Assembly (NCBI GenBank): GCA_948099385.1
Contig: CANUEZ040000002.1
Coordinates: 3,292,001 to 3,356,000, forward strand
Length of the DNA: 64,000 nucleotides
From: Fasciola hepatica
Taxonomy: Eukaryota > Platyhelminthes > Trematoda > Plagiorchiida > Fasciolidae
Direction of reading: 5' to 3'
Of this stretch, positions 44,720 to 55,600 are shown piece by piece. The translations under genes and the position numbers were made by a program. The notes beneath the pieces are model-generated. The model was not told the DNA's origin. It searched no databases and saw only the letters and a program-made list of their open reading frames with translations. Every line of letters starts with the position of its first letter. Within the stretch, counting starts at the first letter, position 1.

Positions 44720-46640
44720 GCTAGGGTACTTGCTTGTTCCATCCTCTCTCTTTTCCCTCCACAGCTTGCTGCAGCAACACCCCTGAAGGTTTTCGCATCC
44801 CGCCTGTAGCAATCTTGCACTGAAGGGAAACAGTTATTCCTAGCAGTCTCGGACCCAATGGGACACTTGTAAAGAAATGCGGGTCCAGGAGAGATGGGAA
44901 GAACGCCCTAGGGTGCAAATTTGCTCTCCAATCCTCTGTAAAAATGAAAAGGAAAAAGACTTCCGGCCGGGAATATCTTGAGCTAGTGCTCTCCGCCCCC
45001 TTCCAATAACAGCCTGGACCCGACCCTGCATATGGGAAGACCCAAGCTTCTGAGGTAACCATCAGTTTTTTTGTCTGAACCAGTGGGGAGTGATGGCACG
45101 CCGCCGAGCTCTCCACATATGCTTGCCGACCCCGGCTTTCCCGGTTTCAACCCTATTGGGTTCCCTGCAAGACACTCAACCAGCTTGTCGACGTCCAATA
45201 CAGTAGTAAATACACGGTCGGGACGGTTATAATATGTAGCCTCTGCTCTGATGACCCCTCGGTATTGATACGCCTACGGTTCACAGCCAACGGCTAAACC
45301 TCACCTGTACTGGTTGACGGAATGAGAAACATAATCGCCGCACTTTTATAGCCCACCATCCACAAATTCACCTTTTCTATGTTCTCCTCGAATCCACGCG
45401 CTAATAGTGATGACAAAAGTCAGAGGTGACTTATCTGCTGCACTGTTGACTCACCAACCAAACAAGAAGGTCTACTGACAATAGCTCCCTTGAAAAAAAC
45501 CGTTTTGTACTTTTTGCGCTTTTCTCATATACTGGAGTATTGCCACTCAGATTACTATTCTTTAATAACCAAGACTCACTGATCTGCGCATATGCTCATG
45601 GTAAGGTAAGACCCCATTCCAACCGGAATCCGCATACCTCTGATTTTTCATGACCCCACAGAATACCAGCACGTTTGCTTTCACATGGAAAAGCCCCACC
45701 TTAACACCGAGTATTTACTTTCCTTCGCACTGTTTACCATCCTCGACCACAGCTGTTGAGTGTACCAGACTGCTACCATCCTATGTTATCATTCTTCTTC
45801 CAGATCATACCCTCTCCTATTGTTTTATTCCTGGTTCCCAAAAGGACCCTCTCTCCTCATCTACCACTCACCAACTAAATTATTTTGCACCCCGGCGAAG
45901 CCTTCGCCTGATATCTCCCTGAATCTCTACTATCACTCAAATACCATAGGAAACTACCAGTCTCCGTCCGGGATCCCTCATGGACCGGCCCACTGGCCGA
46001 AAGATAGCAAAATGTTCAGATGACAAAATGTTCGTTGTCTGGTTTACAATAAAACTATAACCATAACCCACAGCTGGAACACTCTCCAGACTGCCGCACT
46101 CCTGATCTCCTTCAGATCATACTGGGTACCTGGGTAGCCATCGGTCAACTTGATGTTACTCCCTGATTACCGTACGGACTAAACGATTTGATCAGCCGGA
46201 ATGAAAATGGTTTAAACCTATACTCTCGCCTGTTGACGTTAAATGGGGCTCCGTACACCGCTGACCAGTGATCACAATCCTAAAACCATAGTAACAATCC
46301 CTCATGAAATTCTCACCGGACTGCGGAGTCGATTCCTGAAACCAATCATCACCCAAAGCCTGCTCAACATCTATTCCCAGTACTCCATCCCAACACTCCA
46401 GTTCATTCCGCAATGCAGCATGAAACCAATGATCGGAACTCAGCTCTTGCCGCTGCGTTCCCAACTTAATTTGCCCAGTTCGTCAACCTAACTCCCTTTT
46501 GGCCTGCTACCCTCACCATTCTACCTGCCATCACCGGCAACCAAGGTCTTTATGAAACGGAATATCAGCCATCTGTAGCCAACCAGCATTTGGTTATCAA
46601 TTCTTTACACTCTTCCAACTTCTGCCTAGCTGCGCCAGTA
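44720..46640 (+). mobile_element. Family-a 3' region and C/T-rich flank
   Basis: Block 45100-45215 (…GCCGAGCTCTCCACATATGC… to …GTCGACGTCCAATAC…) parallels 8205-8300 in the same orientation. The stem-loop at 46071 is another shared mark. No terminal hairpin is found before the next element at 46.65 kb. No supported gene. Confidence 0.5.
46071..46093 (+). other. Bulged stem-loop, copy 5
   Basis: CAGCTGG-AACACTCT-CCAGACTG: invariant stem, 8-nt loop with a fourth sequence, bulged A. Preceded by CATAACCCA, as in the inverse copy at 50.9 kb. Confidence 0.55.
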
Positions 46641-46644
46641 GCGT

Positions 46645-48237
46645 TTGTCTTCATTAGTCTGTTTCTTCGGAGGCTCCTCTTCGAAAGTCCGTTCTGCCTC
46701 CATGCACCATTCATACTCTCCGAACGTTCACAGCATTCCTCGTGAAACCTTTTGCATTCATGTGAATTTCCATTCGACGCTGAAATCATCTATACAAAAA
46801 AGGTCTGTCTTATTATCACATTTGACTCACTTGCATAAGATAACTGGGCCATTTTTATCTGCACCCGCTAACCTTTTACCATTTGTAACAAGTATTACTG
46901 TAGGAGGGTGGGTACAGCATATCCGCTCTGCTATGAGAAAAAACAGCGTTTTAGATCTAATTTTCACTCATGTCTTCTCTTATATATTTGTCTCAACCTC
47001 CCAAAGTTTTCCCAGTAGCGATCACAATCTGGTTAACCGCAGCATTCCCACCCACCCACAGCCTACCCTGAAATCACACTGCATCAAACCCTCTCCTTTC
47101 CCTGACGGGAAGGTTCTCCCTAATACCATTCGACAAGCTGATTGGAGTGAGTTTTTCTTTCTCGTGATCCACAGCGAGCCACTGATATTTTCTATGCACA
47201 GTTCTCTAGATGTCTTGATAAGACTACCTACCTCCCCCAGCAAAGGAATAATGGGAAATTCTGTATCATCTCTCTTCAAAAAAGCACGCCAAGCTTCAAA
47301 AATTCATGAAACCACACACGACTTTGCAACTCTCATTCAACTTTTTCGCCTTACTTCTACTATCCAGAAGCATGAAGAAACTACATTGCGTAACCAGGAA
47401 ACAAAGGCTCTGCGACACCAAAATAGGTCTTTTCGACTGTCATTATTGTACAGGACCAGAACCTCCAATACTCATGGAGATATCCCGCACACTGTTTCAG
47501 TGGACAGTGTATCAGCCTCCTTTTTCTATTGCAGAGACCTTCACCTCATTTTTCGCCTCAACTATTGCCCCTATTATTAATGTTGACCCTCCGCTTCTTC
47601 CCCTAGTTACCACTTCAACTCTGTCCACAGTGGAATTTGACGCCTCAGTTATCTCCCAATTATTGACCACTTTCAAGCCATCATCGTACCCAGGACCTGA
47701 CGGACTACCGCCCACTGCAATAGTTAAATGTGGACCTGAATTACCTTACCTACTACTGAATACATTTACCCTATCAATGAACTCTGGTCTCGTGCCCACA
47801 AACTGGAAATGCTTAGTCATAATACCGCACCACAAGAAAGGTTCATTGCATGAGGTAACAAACTACCGTCCCATTAACCGTACACCTATCCTCTCTCGGC
47901 CCATGAAAAAAATCGTAAAAGACCACATAGTCAAGCACCTCTTTTAATTGGATGTTATTAATCCTCGACAACACGGTTTCCTTCGGTCAAGATCTTGCTC
48001 AACCTGCCAACTCGATTTTTTGAATCTCATCACTAAAATGGCAGACAATGGAATGGCGCTTATAATACTTTACTTGGATATTTCAAAGGCATTTGACCAC
48101 GTGCCACACCCACATCTTTTGGCCAAAATCCGATCCTTTGGCATTACTGGCCCTTTACTATCTTGGATCAATTCTTACCTGTCTGATCGCCCTTGGGTTG
48201 TCTCAATATACGGACACTGCTCCAAGCCTAAACCAGA
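46645..48237 (+). pseudogene. CR1-like ORF2 fragment: endonuclease end, linker and RT start
   Basis: Three frames follow one another. 46645-47580 gives VGGWVQHIRSAMRKNSVLDL and SQSFPSSDHNLV (the SDH block), then the linker ADWSEFFFL. 47306-47947 gives KPSSYPGPDGLPPTAIVKCG and HHKKGSLHEVTNYRPINRTP. 47948-48316 gives RQHGFLRSRSCSTCQLDFLN and YLDISKAFDHVPHPHLLAKI. The similarity stops at about 48237 before the catalytic FADD block, exactly where minus-strand BEL/Pao integrase sequence begins. A stop at 47945-47947 and a frame change near 47560 disable it. Confidence 0.75.
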
Positions 48238-48239
48238 AT

Positions 48240-49825
48240 CGGTATACGTTCCACGTAGGGTTTCCAGTGTGACTTCTCCTACTTTGACCGCGATAATAAC
48301 AGGTCGTTGCAAGTGAGAGCCAGTTCGCCTCTCGGGTCTTGGACGATCGGCATCAGGGGTCTGTTGTTCAGCGTGCGTTCTACTTCCGTTATTAAAGCGG
48401 TCAGCATCTTGTCATCGAGGTTTAGTTGTGAGGTCAGCCTCTCCCAAACGCCACCGCGATGACCGGCATAAGGTGGGTTGAAGTGCCATTCTAACCCCTT
48501 TACTACGGTCTTGTTTTGTATTTTGGAGGGGTCCAGGCGGTTTCACCATTACTCTAACTGCTTATGAGCTCTAAGGTGGCTGTTTGATGTTCATTTAGTG
48601 AGGTTGAATACTCCGGCCTTAAGAGTAACGATTAGTCGGCCATACATAGAATAGCACTATTCGGGTCGTCAAAGGAACACGAAAAATCGTCCAAGCAAAA
48701 GTGGTCTATTGCCCTTCCTAACATATTGCTGGTGCCACCGAAAGGCTTGAGGGTTAACTGGAGGACAAAATTAGCACTGAATGGGGGTTATACCTCCCCA
48801 AAGGGATGTGCGGTCAGCCTGTACTCGCCCGGTGCACGATTTTCGTCGCTTTCAGGCCACCAGAGAAGACGGAAGGCATCCCTATCTTCAACGGGTATCT
48901 TCACTTGTAGAAACATTTCAAGTATGTCCTCAGAGACGGTCATTTTTACCAGCCAAAAAGGGCATAAAGCCCCGACTGGTATAGTTGTCCAGTCTGGACC
49001 CTGTAGTATGTGGTCGTCGAGTGATGCACCCTGACATTTCGCGGCACAGTCGAAAACGACCGGTTGATGGGTTAGGTGCCACCTCGGGTTTGCTCTGATT
49101 ACCGCTGTATCCACTCTTTCTATATAACCCAAGTTTATGTTATATTAAATGGCTCGCATGTATTCTATCCTTATTTGTGGTTCTTGAGTTAGCCTGGTTT
49201 TGAGGAAGCATGATCTTTTCAGGACCATTTCACGGCTGTTTGGTATAGGTTCCATCTTGGGTCTTCACAGGACAGGAACCTCGAAACGATCTATTACATA
49301 CTTGACGTTCTCGGCTACCGTTTGCAGAACCGACCTATCTTCTCGTGATATGGCATCTCTATCAGTTACCAGGTCGTCAAATTCTGCGTTATACAGCTGT
49401 TGGAATGCTTGTTCAATGTTCGCCGTTTCCATCGATTTGGATTTGTTTGCCGCATCTGTACTACCACATACAGTCTAGCCGAATATGATGCGTATTGCAT
49501 AGGGTGACTTGTGGCTGCCTTTTCTTTGATCCAGGACCCGGTGCACTTCCGGTGCGTCACAGCCAATCAGTAGATCAATTTCGTTATTTTGCCACTCCCC
49601 GATCGTAGCCCCGTCGAGATGCGGCCACTGAGTAAGAATCGATTCCACGGACTGAGCTGCTCTCATCGGCCGATCTTTTATGGTGAATGCTTCTGAAGTT
49701 TCTGCTCTGTTGTAGTTGACCAAGGAAAGGAGTTGCAGGTGCAGCTTGGTCGACTGGATGACCTGAGTGCCACTCACAGTGCTCACCTCTAATGAAGATC
49801 GATTCCCTCTGTTCTCATATAATAA
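48240..49825 (-). pseudogene. BEL/Pao Pol: protease end, RT, and integrase C-terminus (internally deleted)
   Basis: Read downward: SSLEVSTVSGTQVIQSTKLH (end of protease), QWPHLDGATIGEWQNNEIDL, LLIGCDAPEVHRVLDQRKGS, then the RT lead-in EDRSVLQTVAENVKYVIDRF, VVFDCAAKCQGASLDDHILQ and FLQVKIPVEDRDAFRLLWWP, diagnostic for BEL/Pao. A CLDD box stands where YVDD is expected. From about 48545 the reading is GLEWHFNPPYAGHRGGVWER and RTLNNRPLMPIVQDPREANW, the end of the integrase. RNase H and the integrase core are missing. The gag-protease half of this element lies at 57.5-59.1 kb, split off by the CR1-like insertion. Scattered stops are present. Confidence 0.85.
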
Positions 49826-49860
49826 TAATAATATTGGTATATTTCTCGGCCATGGTCGAG
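49821..49860 (-). repeat. Family-a terminal hairpin and tail of the complete element
   Basis: AATAATAATAATATTGGTATATTT followed by CTCGGCCATGGTCGAG at 49845-49860, the 16-nt palindrome with one mispair. GCATGATCATGG follows at about 49875. Confidence 0.75.
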
Positions 49861-52607
49861 AGGCACGCGCTAACGCATGATCATGGTGTAACATGTTACT
49901 CAATATGGTGAAATATTCACAAAATTCTAAGTATGAAAGTCGAGAGTATCAGAAATGGAAAAACATAGACAGCAACAGTCTGAATGGATCATTTTGATAA
50001 TGGTTTGCGCGGCAGTTTTGAACCAGTTTCGAATCCGGGCTAGGCAGTGGTGCGCGGTGGAGATGTCGAATAAATCGTTAACGCAGTGCTAAGGAGGCAT
50101 TATGAACAAGATTGATGCAAGCCAAGGAAATCGGAGGCCAACTAAGGTTCTGCAGATGGAGTAAATTTTTAACAAGAAGAAGAGGGGGAAAAATCGATGC
50201 ATGCGAAGAGGATAGCGATCCATGAAGACCCTGAATGACGGATTTACCGGAGTTTGAGAAAGGGAATGAGCTTTGAATCAAGGGGACATGAGGCCAATTT
50301 CGTGAAAGTGAACTGGTGGGTGTGGGAGAAACAGTAGTCCATAAAAAGGTAAGTTTAGATTCATGGCCAATAACATGTACTATTCAGAAATAAGAAGGCG
50401 CAACTGGAAGGTTCTCGAGAAGTGGAGAGTCAATTTCCAGCCGGCTACGGTTCGGAGGAAGGATAGCCTGTGGTAACGGATAATAAAGTGGGGAAATCTT
50501 CGCATGGACTTCAGCGTTATTATGCTGTTTCACTGACAAATATATGTATGTGTTGATGCATTTGCCTTCAGTGTTATTTAGCGTCATTTCTGGCAATGTA
50601 CGGCTTTGAATGCGTAAGTTTCTTCTGGCAGGGCACGGTAAGTGTCGGTCGATCAGCCGAGTGTGGCTGTATATTATCGGCATGCGCGTGAACTGGAATT
50701 CGTGTTCGTTGCGTTAGAAAACGCTGAACGATCTGATAAGCAATTAGGGGTATCTCCTGTTGTGTGGTTTGATTTCAGTCTCAGTTGCTATGGTAGGTTC
50801 CACTTGAGTCTCTATCCGTGCGAGTCAAAGCGGCATCCTTGGTTAGCCAATTTGGCGGCTGAGATGGTGAGAGACAACGAACCTGAAATAAAGGGAGATT
50901 CCAGTCTGGACGTGGTTCCAGCTGTGGGTTATGATAATATATGGAGACTATAAACAATGGATTGGTTAGGTCTATGTGAGTAGGGCATGGGTAAAATAGA
51001 CTCGCAGTGGATTTGAGCTATACTGCTGCAGGCCGACGAAGTTGCGTACACCGGCTTGGTAACTGTATGCGTTTAAAAGGATTTGTGATTTGCCCGTGAG
51101 CATGGCATCGCTGGGATACTAATAAAATACCTAGGGCTTCACGGTTATGATTGGTTAGTAGTGATAACCCTCGATACCGTTTGCTTACGCAGAACGTGGT
51201 TAGGCAACGAGGCGACAGGATAGGTTTGAAGTGACAGACTGAGCGAGTAGGACTAACGTACTGTTTGCGTGGCTCTATGCTGTTACTGTCTCTTTCTGTA
51301 TAGTGGTTATTCTATACTGAGGAGTCAAAGTAGAAGGAACTATTGGGGTGACAGTAGTGATACATTAGAGGTAATTGGTCACTTGTCTTGGAACATTGAC
51401 GCGAGTTCATCTATGCTCTTCCTCGATAGTGCAATCGTACTGAGATTAAGCTCCAATGTGAGCAAGGAAATCTGATGCGGATATGATTGCATGGTTACTG
51501 TGGTATCTTTTTCGCTGTTATCGTGCTGCAAAGCAGGACTACACCAATGTGAGGACTGGTTTGGGGAACCGTGAGAGGTGGGTCCGAATTTTCGTCAGGG
51601 AAGCAAACTCTAACGGTCTACATTTGGTGCTCATGATAGGCGGCACAAGGGCCAGCTTCAGGTAGGGAGGTAGCACGATACACAACTACTGGCATCCAGC
51701 ACGTGGCTCTCCAAGAATGATCCACACTTTTTAGACGTTCTTATTATTCTTTTTTTAATGGTTTTATCACAGTCAGGTATCTGGCTGTCAGAGAAGGCGG
51801 AGCTGCTTTTGGTGGGCGACCACAGCTCCCACGCCCCGGCCGAAACATGGACCGCATGTAACAAGCCGCGTTGGGAATAGGTCAACCACACCAGTCAATC
51901 CGTAGCGACACTACAACCCAGAGACATGGGTCACATGTGACAGGGCTGGTGTGCCTGGAAGACAAAAGAGTGGGGTATATTTTGTTCTCACTTTTTTGTG
52001 CCAATCTCTTACTTTTTGGTGTTTATGTCTTATTGGTGGTCAGCTCTGTGCAGGGAGACCATCACGGCCAGGAAAGTTTGCAGAAGTGCCGCGCTAACAC
52101 TCGCCTTATCCGTGAAGTCAGAACACCCAGGCCGTTTACATGGGACAAAAAATGCAGGGGGAGGTAGGGTCAACCACAGCCTGTGATTATTCGATGGAGT
52201 TTACGTTCAACAAAACGCCAGTCTGCACAAAGATGGGGTACAACTTGCAGCACTGACAACGTGATTCGTCGGTACGATCCACAGATGGTTAGTAGTTTTG
52301 ATGGCTAAGTACCAAGTGTTGTATAGGCCTATCGTGGAGGATGCTAGAGTTCTGTAATAGGGACAGAATTTGAGCTGTGAATGTCTTATGGTGACTACTG
52401 GGTGGAGGTTGAGGAGTGTGACAGGTGCTGCGTCTTGGGTTAGAGACAGAGGCAAAAACCTAATAATAATTCAAATACGACTTCTGAAGCACTGGCCTCA
52501 GTCGTGAGAGTTATTATGTTTAGGCATTGTAAACTGGTAGGTTTACGCTTAGGTGATGGCAATTACGTCGTATGGTGTGGCACATCCTAGATTATCAAGG
52601 GTTCGGG
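49861..52607 (-). other. 3' untranslated region of the complete CR1-like element
   Basis: No ORF in element sense longer than about 100 codons and none with a recognisable domain. Sense strand pyrimidine-rich. Shares blocks with the 7.1-10.0, 17.3-19.6, 34.6-35.9 and 44.7-46.1 kb regions, for example around the stem-loop at 50902. A short ATT run near 52462-52474 could be an older internal tail. Confidence 0.6.
50902..50924 (-). other. Bulged stem-loop, copy 6
   Basis: Plus strand CAGTCTGG-ACGTGGTT-CCAGCTG; in element sense CAGCTGG-AACCACGT-CCAGACTG, identical to copy 1. It lies about 1.07 kb before the 3' end of the complete element (1.22 kb in copy 1). Confidence 0.6.
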
Positions 52608-55600
52608 TTAGTATCCAACGCTTTCCTCATAAGCTCTGTCAAAAGACATATAAGGATTCGTAAGAGCTATCAGTTTTTGGATGTCCAGAGCTACGTGTAG
52701 TCTAGACTTAAACATACTTAGGGAATCTACGGAACGTACATCAGCTGGGAGTTTATTCCACAGAGTTGCATATTTCAGGAGGAAGAAGTTTTGCCTTAAG
52801 GATTTCCGAGAAGTAGGGATCGTTATACGGTGTTCCCTATTACGCAGCTGATGTGTCGAGTTTATACTGAACTGAACTTGGCTGGAGGATACAGCTTGTT
52901 TGTGGAGCAAAGTAAACAAAAATGCGAGGTTGAGTTTTATTCTCCTAAGCCATAGGGGATCAAGCCGCAGGAGTGTACACCGCTGTCTGTAGGTCAGGGT
53001 CGTAGAAGGCCCAAACAGTTTTTTGGTAAATGGACGCTGTACATTCTCAATGTCGATAATGTCACGTTTATGCATATTTGAGAACACAAGTGTACAGTAC
53101 TCTAGGGTTGGGCGAATATGAGTTTTGTATATCTCTAACTTACTGTTCGTGAGAAGAAAATTTCTCTGCAACAAGCCAAGGGACTTATTTGCCCGTGCAG
53201 TTATGTAGGAAGTGTGTTCAGAGAAATTGAAAGTGTAAGAATATTGCAGTCCAAGGTCTCTAATTGTTGGGGAATATGGGAGTGAGACACCGCCAATCTT
53301 AAGCGTATCATAAGGGATATTGCAGTTTAGCGAGAGATAACTGCTTTTTTTCACTGAAAATTCCATTTTCCAGCGATCACACCAGGAGGATAAGGACTGT
53401 ACGTCGACCATGATGTTATTCAGTGCTGCAGGTAGGTCTCCTCGTCCGAATTCATAGACTATCTTCATATCATCGGCGAACAAGAAAATTTCGCCATAAG
53501 TGATGACATTGCAAATATCGTTTATATATAGTAAGAACAGCAGTGGTCCTAGAACACTACCTTGGATAACCCCGCTGTTTACTGGGTGGGGGTCTGATAT
53601 CTGACCGTTGATGCAGGTAACTTGGTGACGGTCTTGTAGATAGGATTTAAACCAACTGAGTAGGGGGTTTTCAGTACCGTATCCCCTGATCTTGTTGAGT
53701 AACTGCAGATGTGGCACTCTGTCGAAGGCTTTTGTCATATCAAGATAGATGATGACGAGTGCTCTGTCTTTGTCGGCAGCTGTTGTTACCAAATTTAGAA
53801 AGTCAAATTGGCAGGTTGAACACGACCGTGATTTGAGAAATCCGTGCTGTCTTTGGCTGATGAGCTTATGTGCAGAAAGGTAGTCGGTCAGGTAGTGTTT
53901 TACGACTTTTTCTAGCAGCCTCGAGATCATTGGCGTATGATTAATCGGGCGGTAATTGGCAATGTCATGCACTGCGCCTTTCTTGTGCCTGGGGATAATA
54001 ATGGATTTCTTCCATTGGCTGGGGAAGGTCCCGGTTTGCAGAGATAAACTGTATAGGTTTAGTAGTAGTAGGGGAATATCCGGGCCGCCTAGAGCGAATA
54101 TTGCTGACGGTAGGCCGTCAGGACCGGGATAGTAGGTCGGTTTGAAGGTGTGAATGTATCTATTTATATCCGTAGTGGTAACCGTGATAGAACTTAGTGA
54201 GGAGTTTGTGACAGACGGGGTGACAAACTGGGTACACGATGGACCGAGAGACACGGTGGTTGTGAAGAAAGTATTAAACGTGTCAGCTATCTTTCGAGGT
54301 GAGGTTATGAGGTTATCCAAATGGATGATCTGTTTTATGCATCGAGTTGATTGTGGGGCACGATCCCTGTGTAGCCGGGCTAGCTCTTGAGCTTTGTTTG
54401 GGTGGCGTAACGCTTTGGTTTCTTGCTTTAGTTGTAGGTCACGGGCCTTGCGGTGGATTTCGTGATAGAGGCGTTCCAGTCTGAAGACTGTAGAAAAGTC
54501 TCTATTTCGTTGGTACTGCCGTCGAAGATCGTCGTATTTCTGCTTTAGCCTGGCTATATGGTAACCTGCTGGTCTGGATGGATTGTAGGGGCGTGATATG
54601 TTTTCGATGCATGAGTGTAGATTTGAGTAGAGGAGGTCAGCGGCGAACTGGGGATTTGCTGTTAGGAAGAACTCGTCCCAGTTTCTGGAGCGAATTTGGG
54701 AGGGAATATGGTCCCATTTAAAGTGACGGAAGGAGGGACCGTTACATGGTAGGCTAACAGTACGTGGCTTGACTTGAAATCTGCAACTGACGATTTTATG
54801 GTCGCTGCCTGTGTAGTCGTTTAGTACGGAGGCAGAGACGTTCGTGAGACCCAGGGTAAATATCAGATCAAAGATGTTATTCTTTCTGGTAGGTTGTTTT
54901 ACATGTTGGGCCCACTGGCTCAGGCGAATGCATGAGGCAAATTGCAAATACTTGTAGGGGGCAGAAAAGGAGGACCAGTTTACGCCCGGGGCATTGAAGT
55001 CGCCTGCCATAAATTTACCTCCAAATGGCAGGTCAGCGATGTAATTAAATGCATCAATGATGGGATTAAATGTGGAAGTGTCATTTCTGGGGGGTCGATA
55101 TATACAACCGACAACTATGTTCATCTGGGATAAAGAAATTGTAAACCATATAGAATCTTCAACATTTGCGAGCACGGTATTTTCCAGTAGGGTGGCAGAT
55201 AGGCTGCTCTTGACATACCCCACGCAACCTCCACCGCGGCGGTAGATTCGTTGAGTCCTGAAGGTTTGATAACCGATCAGTGATATTTGGTCAGAAGGTA
55301 TGTTCTCGGTGAGCCAAGTGTCAGTAATCAGGATTATGTCGAAGTTGTGGACGACGGCCAGTCTTTTTATAGCGGAAAGCTTGTTCAAGATGGAACGGGA
55401 GTTGAATAGTGCTATGGTAAGCATTTCTGTAGGAGGCTTTGAAGCGTCAGTGGATTTGGTAGCAAAGGTGTGCGTTGCAGGGCGGTGATTAATGGGCGGG
55501 CCACCCATGCAGGAGGACAGGATGTGAGTTGCTACTTCCTTTTGGACAGCTCTATCTTTATCGCCGCACATTGTACATTGGGCCGAACACTCATGATTTT

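Noticed and set aside
54154..54390. Plus-strand frames across 53-57 kb.
   Set aside because: Shadows of the intact ORF1 and ORF2 on the minus strand.
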